NCBI RefSeq assembly: GCF_046097065.1 | Contig: NZ_CP175563.1 | Span: 3,162,001-3,226,000, forward strand | Source of the DNA: Syntrophus buswellii | Lineage (GTDB): Bacteria > Desulfobacterota > Syntrophia > Syntrophales > Syntrophaceae | DNA: 64,000 bases | Direction: 5' to 3' | In this document: positions 26,866-36,310 of the stretch, piece after piece | Layout: every line of letters starts with the position of its first letter | How positions within the stretch are numbered: the first letter of the stretch is position 1 | The notes under the pieces: model-generated | Seen by the model: only the letters and a program-made list of their open reading frames with translations | Told to the model about the DNA's origin: nothing | The model's database searches: none | Program-made: the position numbers and the translations under genes

Positions 26866-27433
26866 TGCTCGTGATTGTAAGAAATTTTATTTGCTTCCTA
26901 TGTGTCTTTTTCTTCCAGGGTTTGTCACTCAGCTCTTACCTTTTAGCTTACGAAAGTAGCTTTGACTACCAAAGGAGATATGCTATTTATCTTTAGGGTT
27001 GATGCTTAAGGTTCGTACTTTGAATCTATGAATGAATCCGAATCTCAAGTTCAGGACCCAAGTCCGCGAATTCCTCAGATATCACCACTAAGCCTATCGC
27101 ACAGGGAAGACCCATTGTCAATAAATTCATCGGTATATCCAATGCTTCGGAAGTAAAACCCACCCGTGTCTTCCTGGCACACAAAATCGGTAGATGATTC
27201 TCATGAGCGGGAGAACCGGCATAACGGATGGTGAAAAGAATTCGAAATTCTGGTATAGTGCCGTCACATCGGCAGCAACTGCCGGAAAACGGCAGGGGCA
27301 TCATACTGTGACGGATGAAGAAACCGTGAACCCGTGGAAAGATAGAATCTGACAGCAGATGACGGCTTGTAACCCTGAAGCGCTGCCAGTACCGATATCA
27401 CCTGATTCATAGAAAAAACCATCGCTGATTCCG
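26866..27433. other. Intergenic region, one doubtful frame
   Basis: About 570 bases before the Mla operon. A minus-strand frame at 27026-27304 (92 codons) lacks a ribosome site and family likeness; I treat it as chance or a degraded gene. A perfect hairpin CTGCCG-gaaaa-CGGCAG lies at 27279-27295 without a T-run. The operon promoter is probably in the right part, but no clear hexamers stand out. Confidence 0.4.
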
Positions 27434-28594
27434 ATGCAACAGGAACATTCCGATACAGCCCATTTTGAGGACGCTGCCGTACAGTTTATCCCGGTTGCCC
27501 CGGACAGACTTGTCCTGAAATTTTCCGGAAACTGGGTGGCGGGCGGCGATCTTCCCGACGCCGACGAGGCCCTGCAGGACCTTGTCCGGACAAAACCGGC
27601 GCCCCGGATCGCTTTCGTAACCGAAGGCCTTGGCGCCTGGGACAGCGGCTTTCTGGTCTTTCTGGCCAGGATCGTCGATCTCTGCAACGGAAGCGGGACT
27701 CCGGTCGATCTTTCCGGGCTGCCCGAAGGGGTTCGAAAGCTTCTGGACCTGGCCTCTCCCGATAAACAGCGTACGGGGGTGACGCGTGAAAAGTCCTCTC
27801 CGGGCTTTCTGGTGCGGGTTGCCGATGCAACCCTGGATCTCTTCCATGGCTTTCAGGAAATGCTCGCCTTCATCGGCGACGCCACCCTCTCCTTCTTCAA
27901 ACTGCTGCGGGGGAAGGCCGAATTCCGCCGCTCCGACCTGAGCCAGGCGCTCCAGGAGACAGGCGCTCAGGCCCTGCCCATTGTTTCCCTCATCAGCCTC
28001 CTCGTGGGGATGATTCTCGCCTTCGTGGCCGCGATTCAGCTCAAGCTGTTCGGCGTTCAGATCTACGTGGCCGACGTGGTGGGCATCGGCGTGGTGCGGG
28101 TCATGGGGGCCATCATGACGGGAATCATCATGGCGGGTCGGACGGGGGCGGCCTTTGCCGCTCAACTCGGAATGATGCAGGTCAATGAAGAGATTGACGC
28201 CCTGGAATCCCTGGGGATCCCGCCGATGGACTTTCTCGTCCTGCCCCGGATGCTGGCGCTGATGCTGATGATGCCCATGCTGTGCATTTATTCCGATCTC
28301 ATGGGCATCCTGGGAGGGATGATTGTCGGCGTCGGCATGCTCGACCTGGGCGTGGCCGAGTACTATTACCAGACGCTCAAGGCGGTGAAATTGACCTACT
28401 TCTGGATCGGCCTTTTCCACAGTTTCGTCTTCGGGATCCTGGTGGCCCTGGCCGGCTGCCTGCGCGGCCTTCAGTGCGAGCGGAACGCCGCCGCCGTCGG
28501 CTTCGCCGCCACATCAGCCGTGGTCACCGGCATCGTCAGCATCGTCGTGGCCACCGCCGTCATAACGCTTCTCTGCCAGGTGCTGGGCATATGA
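27434..28594 (+). CDS. mlaE: MlaB-MlaE fusion: STAS domain plus lipid ABC permease
   Basis: 386 residues. Residues 1-about 120 form a STAS-like domain (RLVLKFSGNWVAGGDL ... TPVDLSGLPEGVRKLLD), the counterpart of the separate MlaB protein. The remainder is the MlaE permease with its typical LLVGMILAFVAAIQLKLFG and MGAIMTGIIMAGRTGAAFAAQLG helices. The complex moves phospholipid between inner and outer membranes. The downstream ATPase overlaps by four bases. The ribosome site before the ATG is weak. Domain fusion of MlaB to MlaE occurs in a subset of bacteria and removes the need for a separate mlaB. Confidence 0.9.
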   Translation: MQQEHSDTAHFEDAAVQFIPVAPDRLVLKFSGNWVAGGDLPDADEALQDLVRTKPAPRIAFVTEGLGAWDSGFLVFLARIVDLCNGSGTPVDLSGLPEGVRKLLDLASPDKQRTGVTREKSSPGFLVRVADATLDLFHGFQEMLAFIGDATLSFFKLLRGKAEFRRSDLSQALQETGAQALPIVSLISLLVGMILAFVAAIQLKLFGVQIYVADVVGIGVVRVMGAIMTGIIMAGRTGAAFAAQLGMMQVNEEIDALESLGIPPMDFLVLPRMLALMLMMPMLCIYSDLMGILGGMIVGVGMLDLGVAEYYYQTLKAVKLTYFWIGLFHSFVFGILVALAGCLRGLQCERNAAAVGFAATSAVVTGIVSIVVATAVITLLCQVLGI

Positions 28595-29382
28595 GCGCAC
28601 CGAAGCCCGATTCCGGAAATGAACGGGAAATCGTCATCGAAGTCCGTAACCTGGAAATTTCCTACGGCAGTTTCGTCCTGATGCGCGACCTCAATTTTCA
28701 GATCCGCCGAGGCGACATCTTCATCATCATGGGCGGAAGCGGCTGCGGCAAGAGCACCCTCATGAAGCAGATGATCGGCCTCAAGAGGCCGGCCGGCGGC
28801 AAGGTCCTTTACGGCGACGTCAGTTTCTGGGATGTCGAGCCCAGCCGGCAGGAGCAGCTCAAGAGGCGATTCGGCATCCTCTTTCAGAGCGGCGCTCTCT
28901 GGAGCTCCATGACGCTGGCGGAAAACGTCGCCCTGCCCCTGGAGCAGTATACGGATCTGACTCCCGCCCAGATTCGGGAACTGGTTTCGTTCAAGCTGGC
29001 CCTGGTCGGACTCGGCGGCTTCGAGGACTTTTATCCCTCGGAGCTCAGCGGGGGCATGAAGAAACGGGCCGGCCTCGCCAGGGCCATGGCCCTCGATCCG
29101 GACTTCCTCTTTTTCGACGAGCCCTCCGCGGGGCTCGATCCGATCAGCGCCCGGCTGCTGGACGATCTGATCATTGAGCTGAGCGAAAGCCTGGACACGA
29201 CCGTGGTCGTGGTCACCCATGATCTGGCGAGCATTTTTGCCATCGGCACCCATTCCATCTTTCTCGACCCCGAAGAAAAGACCATGACGGCAGCGGGCAA
29301 TCCTAAACAGATCCTGGCCGAGTCGGGGAATGAAAAAGTCGTCCGTTTCCTCACCCGGGGGGAAGGGCGGAAACCGGAATGA
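28591..29382 (+). CDS. mlaF: MlaF-type ABC ATP-binding protein
   Basis: 263 residues from the ATG that overlaps the mlaE stop (ATGA). Walker A is GGSGCGKST, the signature is ELSGGMKKRAGLARA, Walker B is FLFFDEPSAGLDP, and the switch histidine is in VVVVTHDL. It powers the lipid permease. The C-terminal 15-20 residues after the ABC fold are charged. A long upstream extension of the frame is antisense-like and rejected. MlaD follows after 37 bases. Confidence 0.93.
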   Translation: MSAPKPDSGNEREIVIEVRNLEISYGSFVLMRDLNFQIRRGDIFIIMGGSGCGKSTLMKQMIGLKRPAGGKVLYGDVSFWDVEPSRQEQLKRRFGILFQSGALWSSMTLAENVALPLEQYTDLTPAQIRELVSFKLALVGLGGFEDFYPSELSGGMKKRAGLARAMALDPDFLFFDEPSAGLDPISARLLDDLIIELSESLDTTVVVVTHDLASIFAIGTHSIFLDPEEKTMTAAGNPKQILAESGNEKVVRFLTRGEGRKPE

Positions 29383-29419
29383 GGGCTGCGCAATTTCCCG
29401 GAAAGCAGAGGAAAACCCT

Positions 29420-30406
29420 ATGAGCGGAAAAGCGAATAAAACGTTGATCGGCGCCTTTGTGGTCGGGGCCCTGGCCATCCTGATCGGAGTGGTGCTGGCC
29501 CTGGGTTCCGGCAAGTTCTTTCGGGAGAGCAAATACTACGTCCTGTTCTTCGAAGGGTCGGTCAAGGGGCTCAACGTGGGATCTCCCGTAACGTTCCGGG
29601 GGGTCAAGATCGGCGAAGTCACCCACATCAGTGTGGTCATCGACCCCGCGAACCATGCCCTGAACATCCCGGTGATCATCCGCCTTGAGCCGGTGCGGAT
29701 CGAAGGCGCCGAAGGGCTGAGGGTCGATGCGAAGGCCATTGATAAGGCGATCGGCGCTGGGCTGAGGGGGCAGCTTCAGCTTCAGAACTTTGTGACCGGG
29801 CAACTCATGGTGGCCCTGGATTTCTTCCCATCGAAACCAGCCCGTTACGTGGGGACCAATAAGGCGTACACCGAAATTCCCACTATCCCTACGGAATTTC
29901 AGGAGCTTCAGAGATCCGTTTCCAACCTCCCCCTGAGAGAAATCATCGCCAATCTGAACGGCGCCGTTCAAGGGCTTGACCGGCTCCTCAATTCCATCAA
30001 TGCAAAACAAACCAGTCAGACCCTGGAAGCCACTCTCAAGGACGTCCAAACCCTCGTCCGGCACCTGGACGGTCAGATCGATCCCCTCTTCGAAAATCTG
30101 GCTCGGACCTCCACCGCCACGGAAGAGACATTGGTCGAGAGCCGGGCGACCGCCACGGCCCTCCGGGAGGATGTCCGAGAGCTGGTCGCCTCGACAAAGA
30201 TGACGCTGGAATCGACCCAGGCGCTGATGAAGCAATCCGAACGGACCCTGCAGACCTATTCGGAGGATTCCCCCCTGGTGGCGGAAATGAACAGGGCCCT
30301 GCAGGAACTCGGCGCGGCGTCCCGTTCGCTGCGACACCTTTCCGATTTCCTGGAACGCCATCCCGATTCCCTGCTCAAGGGCAAGGCCATCCCGAAAGGA
30401 TATTGA
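29420..30406 (+). CDS. mlaD: MlaD-type MCE-domain protein
   Basis: 328 residues. One N-terminal membrane segment (TLIGAFVVGALAILIGVVLAL) is followed by a single MCE domain, FEGSVKGLNVGSPVTFRGVKIGEV, and then a long helical tail (about residues 160-315) with repeated LxxL/Ser-Thr patterns, likely coiled coil. E. coli MlaD is about 180 residues, so the tail is the extra feature; long MCE proteins can form a periplasm-spanning needle that replaces the soluble shuttle MlaC, and no mlaC is present here. Start ATG 29420 follows AGAGGAAAA. Confidence 0.88.
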   Translation: MSGKANKTLIGAFVVGALAILIGVVLALGSGKFFRESKYYVLFFEGSVKGLNVGSPVTFRGVKIGEVTHISVVIDPANHALNIPVIIRLEPVRIEGAEGLRVDAKAIDKAIGAGLRGQLQLQNFVTGQLMVALDFFPSKPARYVGTNKAYTEIPTIPTEFQELQRSVSNLPLREIIANLNGAVQGLDRLLNSINAKQTSQTLEATLKDVQTLVRHLDGQIDPLFENLARTSTATEETLVESRATATALREDVRELVASTKMTLESTQALMKQSERTLQTYSEDSPLVAEMNRALQELGAASRSLRHLSDFLERHPDSLLKGKAIPKGY

Positions 30407-30407
30407 C

Positions 30408-31016
30408 ATGAACAGAGCCTTTTTCTTCCCCGGAACTTTTTTTCTCGCCGCGGCCCTTCTTCTTGCCGGCTGTGCAGGTTCACCCCAGGTCCGGTTTTAT
30501 GCGCTCACCCCCCTCGAACAGCCGGGGCCGGGTTTCCCTCCTTCCCAGGCGGAGCCTCCTTTCTCGGTCACCATCGCCCCCATTGAAATCCCGGACTACC
30601 TGGACCGCCCCCAGATTGTGACACGGGAGGGCGAAAACGCGTTGACCCTTGCCGAATTCGACCGCTGGGCAGGCTCCCTGAGGGACAACATGAGCACGGT
30701 GCTGATGGAAAATCTATCCGTGCTCCTCGGATCGAAGCGGGTCTTTGTCCATCGCCGGATCCGCACCGAACAAACCGATTACCTTCTGGCCCTTCGGGTC
30801 CTCCGGCTCGACTGTTCGCCCGGCAACCAGGTTCTCCTCAAGGCCCAGTGGACCATTTTTTCCGGTCAGAACCGGGAAGGCATGACGGAAATGGCCACCC
30901 TGACGGAACCCCTTGCGGACAGCCGCTATGAAACGCTGGCGGCAGCCGTCAGCCGGGTCCTCGCCCGGCTGAGCGTCGAAATTGCCGGGAATTTGAGGCA
31001 AGGCTTCCCCCAATGA
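30408..31016 (+). CDS. PqiC-like ABC transport auxiliary lipoprotein
   Basis: 202 residues. Signal peptide with lipobox LLAGCAGSPQ. The motif RFYALTPLEQ just after it, then IAPIEIPDYLDRPQIVTR, is the PqiC/DUF330 family. In the Pqi system this outer-membrane lipoprotein receives the MCE tunnel. It begins one base after mlaD and its stop overlaps the next gene by four bases. AAGGA precedes the ATG. Its presence with an MCE protein supports a lipid-transport role for the first four genes of the operon. Confidence 0.88.
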   Translation: MNRAFFFPGTFFLAAALLLAGCAGSPQVRFYALTPLEQPGPGFPPSQAEPPFSVTIAPIEIPDYLDRPQIVTREGENALTLAEFDRWAGSLRDNMSTVLMENLSVLLGSKRVFVHRRIRTEQTDYLLALRVLRLDCSPGNQVLLKAQWTIFSGQNREGMTEMATLTEPLADSRYETLAAAVSRVLARLSVEIAGNLRQGFPQ

Positions 31017-32449
31017 ACCTTCAAAGGATTCTGCCTGGCATCGTGATGCTCCTGGTGGCTGGCTGTTCGCTAGCCCCCTCCTATGAGCGGCCAACCCTGC
31101 CCACGGCGGCGGCCTATCCCAACACGGCGGCGGAAAATCAGGCCGCTGACGCTGCCCATCGACTCAACTGGCGTGAATTCTTCACGGACAAACGGCTCCA
31201 TGGATTGATCGCCCTGGCGCTGGAGAACAATCGCGATCTGCGGATCGCCATGTACCGCGTTCAGGAGGCGCGGAGCCTCTACGGCATAGAGCGCGCCGAC
31301 CAGTTTCCCAATATTGGTGCCGGAGCGGTCAGTGACCGGTCCCGGGTGCCGGCCGACCTCTCGCCCACCGGACATTCCATGATTTCCGAACGGTATTCGG
31401 CCACCCTGAACCTCAGCGCCTGGGAGCTCGATTTCTGGGGCCGGGTGCGCAACCTCTCCGCCGCCGCCCTTGAATCCTACCTGGCGACGGAAGAGGCTCG
31501 ACGCGCCGTTGTCATCAGCCTCGTCGCTGAGGTTGCCAATTCCTATCTCCTGGCGCGGGAATTGGACGAACTGATCGATATTGCCCAGTCCACCCTGGCC
31601 ACCCGGGCGGAATCCTACCGGATCATGAAGCGACGCTACGAGGTGGGGGCCGGTTCGAAACTGGACGCGGTCCAGGCGGAAACCCTCCTCAATTCAGCCC
31701 GGGCGAACCTGGCCCTCCTGCAGCGCACGCGGGACCTGAATCGAAATGCCCTGACCCTTCTGACCGGAGCCGCCCCGCCGGTGGAAACGTCGCCCCTGTC
31801 CCGGATCGAAGCCGGATTTGTCCGGAAAATTTCCGTTGGGGTGCCCTCCGACCTGCTGCTCAACCGTCCCGACGTCCTGGCGGCGGAACACCGCCTCAAG
31901 GCGGCCTTCGTCAATATCGGGGCCGCGCGGGCGGCCTTCTTTCCGCGCATCGTGCTGATCGGAAGCGCCGGGACCGCCAGCGCCGACTTGAGCGATCTCT
32001 TTGCCGCGGGCAGCGGCGTCTGGAATTTCATGCCCAGCATCACCCTGCCGATTTTCGAGGGCGGACGAAATCTGGCCAACCTGGACCTGTCGGAGGCACG
32101 CCGTCATCTGGCGGTCGCCGACTATGAACGGACAATCATGGGGGCCTTCCGAGAGGTGGCGGATGCCCTGGCCGAAAGGCGCTGGCTCGCCGAACAGGTG
32201 GCCGCTCAGCAGGCCACCCTGGTGGCCCAGACGGAACGCGCCCGCCTCGCCGGACTGCGCTACCAGAGCGGCGCTGCGCCTTATTTCGAAGTGCTCGATG
32301 CGGAGCGCGACCGGTTTGCCGCCGAGCAGGCGCTGGTTCAATCAAGGCGGGCGCTGCTGTCCAGCAGTGTCAACCTCTATGCCGCCCTGGGCGGTGGAGG
32401 AGAAGATCGGCCCGAGCACAATTCATCGAGTCAGGAGAGGGGTTCATGA
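31013..32449 (+). CDS. Outer-membrane efflux lipoprotein (NodT/OprM family)
   Basis: 478 residues. Lipobox LLVAGCSLAPSYERP and two OEP repeats, with LLLNRPDVLAAEHRLKAAFVNIGAARAAFFPRI matching the channel gene of the RND operon. It forms a TolC-like duct. It overlaps both neighbours by four bases (ATGA). Being between a lipid importer and an HlyD/ABC-2 exporter, it most likely serves the exporter encoded by the next three genes; service to the Mla genes is conjecture. Confidence 0.9.
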   Translation: MNLQRILPGIVMLLVAGCSLAPSYERPTLPTAAAYPNTAAENQAADAAHRLNWREFFTDKRLHGLIALALENNRDLRIAMYRVQEARSLYGIERADQFPNIGAGAVSDRSRVPADLSPTGHSMISERYSATLNLSAWELDFWGRVRNLSAAALESYLATEEARRAVVISLVAEVANSYLLARELDELIDIAQSTLATRAESYRIMKRRYEVGAGSKLDAVQAETLLNSARANLALLQRTRDLNRNALTLLTGAAPPVETSPLSRIEAGFVRKISVGVPSDLLLNRPDVLAAEHRLKAAFVNIGAARAAFFPRIVLIGSAGTASADLSDLFAAGSGVWNFMPSITLPIFEGGRNLANLDLSEARRHLAVADYERTIMGAFREVADALAERRWLAEQVAAQQATLVAQTERARLAGLRYQSGAAPYFEVLDAERDRFAAEQALVQSRRALLSSSVNLYAALGGGGEDRPEHNSSSQERGS

Positions 32450-33516
32450 CAGTTCAGCAGAAAAAATGGTTGATCCGCATTGCCGTGGCATTGGCCGTCG
32501 TCGTTCTGGCTCTTCTTGCCTGGCAGCGTTACGCCGATCGGCCGGATGAGGGTCTGGCCGGCGGAAACGGCCGGATCGAGGCGACGGAAATCGATGTGGC
32601 CGCCAAAATCGCCGGCCGGATCAAGGAAATCCTGGTGCGGGAGGGCGATTTTGTCACGGCGGGGCAGGTGGTCGCCATGATGGACACGGATGTGCTCGAG
32701 GCGCAGCTTCGTGAGGCCAAGGCCAGGCTGCAGCAGGCACAGAGCGATAGTGCGATCGCCCGCAGCCAGCTGGTGCAGAGGGAAAGCGAGAAAGCGGCTG
32801 CGCTTGCCGTTGTGGGGCAGCGTGAAGCCGAGCTCGCGGTAGCCAGAAAGCGCCTGGCCCGCTCCACGACACTGGCCGCAGAGGGGGCGACATCGCAGCA
32901 GGAGGAAGATGACGATCGAGCCCGGGTGCAGAGCGGCTCTGCTGCCGTCGCCGCAGCCCGCGCCCAGGTTGCCGCCTCCGAGGCCGCCATTGTTACGGCG
33001 CGGGAGCAGGTTGCCGGAAAGGAATCGGCCATCGAAGCGGCGCAGGCAACGGTTGAGCGGATCCAGGCGGATATCAGGGACAGCGCCCTCAAATCCCCCC
33101 GGAGCGGCCGGATTCAGTACCGGGTCGCCCAGCCCGGCGAGGTGGTCGGCGCAGGCGGGCGGGTGTTGAGCCTGGTGGATCTGAGCGATGTCTACATGAC
33201 CTTTTTCCTGCCCACGGCTGTCGTGGGGAAGGTGGCCCTGGGAACCGAGGTGCGCCTGGTGCTGGATGCCGCTCCCCAGTATGCCATCCCCGCTAAAGTT
33301 TCCTTTATTGCCGACGTCGCCCAGTTCACCCCCAAGACCGTGGAAACGGCCAGCGAACGGGAAAAGCTGATGTTTCGCGTCCGGGCGCAGATTCCCGTGG
33401 AGCTGCTGCAGAAATACATCACCCAGGTCAAGACGGGGCTGCCCGGCGTGGCCTATGTGCGGCTGGACCCCACTGCGGAGTGGCCGAACCGCCTCCGGGA
33501 AAAGCTCGTCCAATGA
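32446..33516 (+). CDS. HlyD-family periplasmic adaptor (YbhG-like)
   Basis: 356 residues. A single N-terminal membrane anchor (IRIAVALAVVVLALLAW) is followed by lipoyl half-motif IEATEIDVAAKIAGRIKEIL, a long alanine/glutamine-rich helical hairpin (about residues 90-210) and LKSPRSGRIQYRVAQPGEV closing the lipoyl domain. It is the membrane-fusion partner of ABC-2 exporters such as YbhFSR and the RbbA neighbourhood. The gene overlaps its neighbours by four bases on each side, so stoichiometric coupling with the ATPase gene is likely. Confidence 0.9.
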   Translation: MTVQQKKWLIRIAVALAVVVLALLAWQRYADRPDEGLAGGNGRIEATEIDVAAKIAGRIKEILVREGDFVTAGQVVAMMDTDVLEAQLREAKARLQQAQSDSAIARSQLVQRESEKAAALAVVGQREAELAVARKRLARSTTLAAEGATSQQEEDDDRARVQSGSAAVAAARAQVAASEAAIVTAREQVAGKESAIEAAQATVERIQADIRDSALKSPRSGRIQYRVAQPGEVVGAGGRVLSLVDLSDVYMTFFLPTAVVGKVALGTEVRLVLDAAPQYAIPAKVSFIADVAQFTPKTVETASEREKLMFRVRAQIPVELLQKYITQVKTGLPGVAYVRLDPTAEWPNRLREKLVQ

Positions 33517-36308
33517 AGGCCGTCGACGCGGCTGCTGATGCCTTTCTTTCCCCACCACCATTCCCGCCCGTGGCGAGGCTGCAGGATGTCAGCCTGAACT
33601 ACGGCAGGACGAAGGCCCTTGAACGGATTACCCTCGACCTGCCTTCCGGCTCCATGGTCGGCTTCATCGGTCCCGACGGCGTGGGCAAGTCCAGCCTGCT
33701 GTCCCTGGTGGCCGGGGCGCGGAAGATCCAGTCCGGCCGGATCTCCGTACTGGAGGGCGACATGGCCGATGCCGGCCACCGCCGCGCGGCCTGCCCCCGG
33801 ATCGCCTATATGCCGCAGGGGCTTGGCAGAAACCTCTATCCCACGCTTTCCGTTTTCGAGAATGCCGACTTCTTCGGACGGCTCTTCGGTCATGCCCGTG
33901 AAGAACGCGAGCATCGCATCGGAAACCTGCTCTCGGCGACAGGGCTCGCCCCATTCGCCGATCGTCCCGCCGGCAAGCTCTCCGGAGGCATGAAACAGAA
34001 GCTGGGCCTCTGCTGCGCCCTGATTCACGACCCCGACCTGCTGATACTGGACGAGCCCACGACCGGTGTCGATCCGCTGTCCCGGAGGCAGTTCTGGGAG
34101 CTCATCACCCGCATCCGCGTCGGCCGGCCCGGCATGAGCGTTCTGGTGGCCACCGCCTATATGGAGGAGGCGGCCCGTTTCGACTGGCTCGTCGCCATGA
34201 ACGCCGGCCGTCTGCTCGCCGCGGAAGCCCCCCGGGAGCTCCTCGACGCCACCGGTACAGCCACCCTGGAAGAGGCCTTCATCGCTCTGCTCCCACCGTC
34301 CCAGCGCGAAGGTTACCGGCCGGTCGTCATTCCCCCCCGCGAGCCGGATGCCGACTCCGGAAAAACCGCCATCGAGGCCCACGGTCTCACCATGCGCTTC
34401 GGCGATTTCACCGCTGTTGATTCCGTCAGTTTCCGCATCGGGCAGGGGGAAATTTTCGGCTTCCTGGGATCCAACGGGTGCGGCAAGACCACCACCATGA
34501 AGATGCTCACGGGCCTTCTGCCCGCCAGCGAGGGGGAGGCCCGGCTCTTCGGCCGGCCGGTGGATCCAAAGGATATCGAGACACGGCGGCGCGTCGGCTA
34601 TATGACCCAGTCGTTTTCTCTCTACGGCGAGCTGACGGTGCGGCAGAACCTGGTGCTTCATGCGCGCCTTTTCCGGATGCCGGAGGAAGGAATCCCGGCA
34701 CGGGTGGAGGAGATGGCCCGGCGCTTCGGCCTCAGCGAGGAGATGGAGAGCCTCCCCGCCTCCCTGCCGCTGGGCCACCGGCAGCGTCTCTCCCTGGCGG
34801 TGGCGATGATCCACGGCCCGGAGATGCTGATCCTCGACGAACCGACCTCGGGGGTGGACCCGGTGGCGCGGGATGCCTTCTGGCAGATCATGATCGATCT
34901 GGCCCGCCGGGACAAGGTCACCATTTTCATCTCCACCCACTTCATGAACGAAGCGGAACGGTGCGACCGGATCTCGCTGATGCACGCGGGCCGGGTGCTC
35001 GTCAGTGACGCTCCGGCAGCGCTGATCGAAAAGCGGGGGGTAAACACCCTGGAAGAGGCCTTCATCGGCTACCTGGAGGAAGCGGAGGAGAGCATGGCGG
35101 ACGGGGATGCAACGGCCCCGGACGGGCCGTCGGAAATCCCTGCAGGACAATCCGCACCAGCCGGAGCGGCGAAGAGCGACTTCTTCAGCCTGCGGCGCCT
35201 CTTCAGCTACAACCGGCGCGAGGCCCTGGAGCTTCTCCGCGACCCGATCCGCCTGACCCTCGCCATGCTGGGGAGCGTCATCCTGATGATCGTCATGGGG
35301 TACGGGATCAACATGGATGTGGAGGATCTCTCCTTTGCGGTGCTCGACAGGGACCAGACGACCCTCAGCCGCGATTATGCCCTGAACCTGTCCGGCTCGC
35401 GCTACTTTCGTGAACAGCCGCCCATAAAGGACCATGCCGATTTGGACCGGCGCATGCGCGCCGGCGAGATCAGCCTGGCCATCGAGATTCCTCCCGACTT
35501 CAGCCGCTCCCTGCACCGGGGCTCACCGGTGGCCATCGGCGCCTGGATCGACGGCGCCATGCCCACCCGCGCCGAAACGGTGCGCGGCTACGTGCAGGGG
35601 ATGCACGCCCACTGGATGGCGAATCTGGCCCGGCACGCCCTCGGGCCGGTGGCAACAGCGGGGGCGGCCAGCATCGAGATCCGGTTCCGCTACAATCCGG
35701 ACGTGAAGAGCCTGCCGGCCATGGTGCCGGCCGTGATCCCCCTGCTCCTGATGATGATTCCGGCCATGCTGACCGCCCTGGCCGTGGTGCGGGAAAAGGA
35801 GCTGGGATCCATCGTCAACTTTTACGTCACCCCAACCACCCGCCTCGAGTTTCTCCTCGGTAAGCAGATCCCCTATGTCTGCCTGGCGTTCCTGAACTTT
35901 CTCCTGCTGACCGCCCTGGCTGTTGCCGTGTTCCGCCTGCCCATCAAGGGGAGTTTTACCGCCCTTGCCGCGGGCGCGGCGTTATACTCAATCGCCGCCA
36001 CCGCCCTAGGCCTGGTGATCTCGGCCTTCATGCGCAGCCAGATCGCCGCGCTGTTCGGCACGACGCTTCTGACCATCCTGCCGGCGGTCCAGTTCTCCGG
36101 GATGAACGATCCCGTCTCGTCCCTGGAGGGAGCGGGCGCCGTGATCGGCCGGATCTATCCCACAACCCATTTTTTGACCATTGCCCGGGGAACCTTCTCC
36201 AAGGGGCTCGGCTTCAGCGACCTCTCCGCCTCGTTTCTTCCCCTGCTGCTGGCCGTTCCCATCCTCATCGCCCTGGGAACCCTTCTGCTCAGAAAACAGG
36301 AATCCTGA
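33513..36308 (+). CDS. RbbA/YhiH-like fused ABC exporter (two ATPases plus ABC-2 membrane domain)
   Basis: 931 residues from the ATG overlapping the hlyD stop. ATPase 1 (about 20-260): Walker A GPDGVGKSS, signature LSGGMKQKLGL, Walker B LLILDEPTTGVDP. ATPase 2 (about 290-525): Walker A GSNGCGKTT, Walker B MLILDEPTSGVDP, but the signature reads LPLGHRQRLSLA instead of LSGGQ. From about 560 an ABC-2 membrane domain with a large extracytoplasmic loop and five C-terminal helices. The architecture is that of E. coli YhiH/RbbA beside YhiI (HlyD) and YhhJ (permease), an order reproduced here. Likely an exporter for an unknown drug or lipid; the ribosome-associated role claimed for RbbA is not tested by sequence. 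Confidence 0.9.
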   Translation: MKAVDAAADAFLSPPPFPPVARLQDVSLNYGRTKALERITLDLPSGSMVGFIGPDGVGKSSLLSLVAGARKIQSGRISVLEGDMADAGHRRAACPRIAYMPQGLGRNLYPTLSVFENADFFGRLFGHAREEREHRIGNLLSATGLAPFADRPAGKLSGGMKQKLGLCCALIHDPDLLILDEPTTGVDPLSRRQFWELITRIRVGRPGMSVLVATAYMEEAARFDWLVAMNAGRLLAAEAPRELLDATGTATLEEAFIALLPPSQREGYRPVVIPPREPDADSGKTAIEAHGLTMRFGDFTAVDSVSFRIGQGEIFGFLGSNGCGKTTTMKMLTGLLPASEGEARLFGRPVDPKDIETRRRVGYMTQSFSLYGELTVRQNLVLHARLFRMPEEGIPARVEEMARRFGLSEEMESLPASLPLGHRQRLSLAVAMIHGPEMLILDEPTSGVDPVARDAFWQIMIDLARRDKVTIFISTHFMNEAERCDRISLMHAGRVLVSDAPAALIEKRGVNTLEEAFIGYLEEAEESMADGDATAPDGPSEIPAGQSAPAGAAKSDFFSLRRLFSYNRREALELLRDPIRLTLAMLGSVILMIVMGYGINMDVEDLSFAVLDRDQTTLSRDYALNLSGSRYFREQPPIKDHADLDRRMRAGEISLAIEIPPDFSRSLHRGSPVAIGAWIDGAMPTRAETVRGYVQGMHAHWMANLARHALGPVATAGAASIEIRFRYNPDVKSLPAMVPAVIPLLLMMIPAMLTALAVVREKELGSIVNFYVTPTTRLEFLLGKQIPYVCLAFLNFLLLTALAVAVFRLPIKGSFTALAAGAALYSIAATALGLVISAFMRSQIAALFGTTLLTILPAVQFSGMNDPVSSLEGAGAVIGRIYPTTHFLTIARGTFSKGLGFSDLSASFLPLLLAVPILIALGTLLLRKQES

Positions 36309-36310
36309 CC

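Noticed and set aside
27026..27304. 92-codon minus-strand frame before the Mla operon
   Set aside because: No ribosome site and no recognised domain; possible degraded gene but not supportable.
33453..35516. 687-codon minus-strand frame over the RbbA-like gene
   Set aside because: It is antisense to an exporter with clear Walker motifs. The long frame is a by-product of high GC at third positions, and its translation is Gly/Arg/His/Gln-rich with no family likeness.
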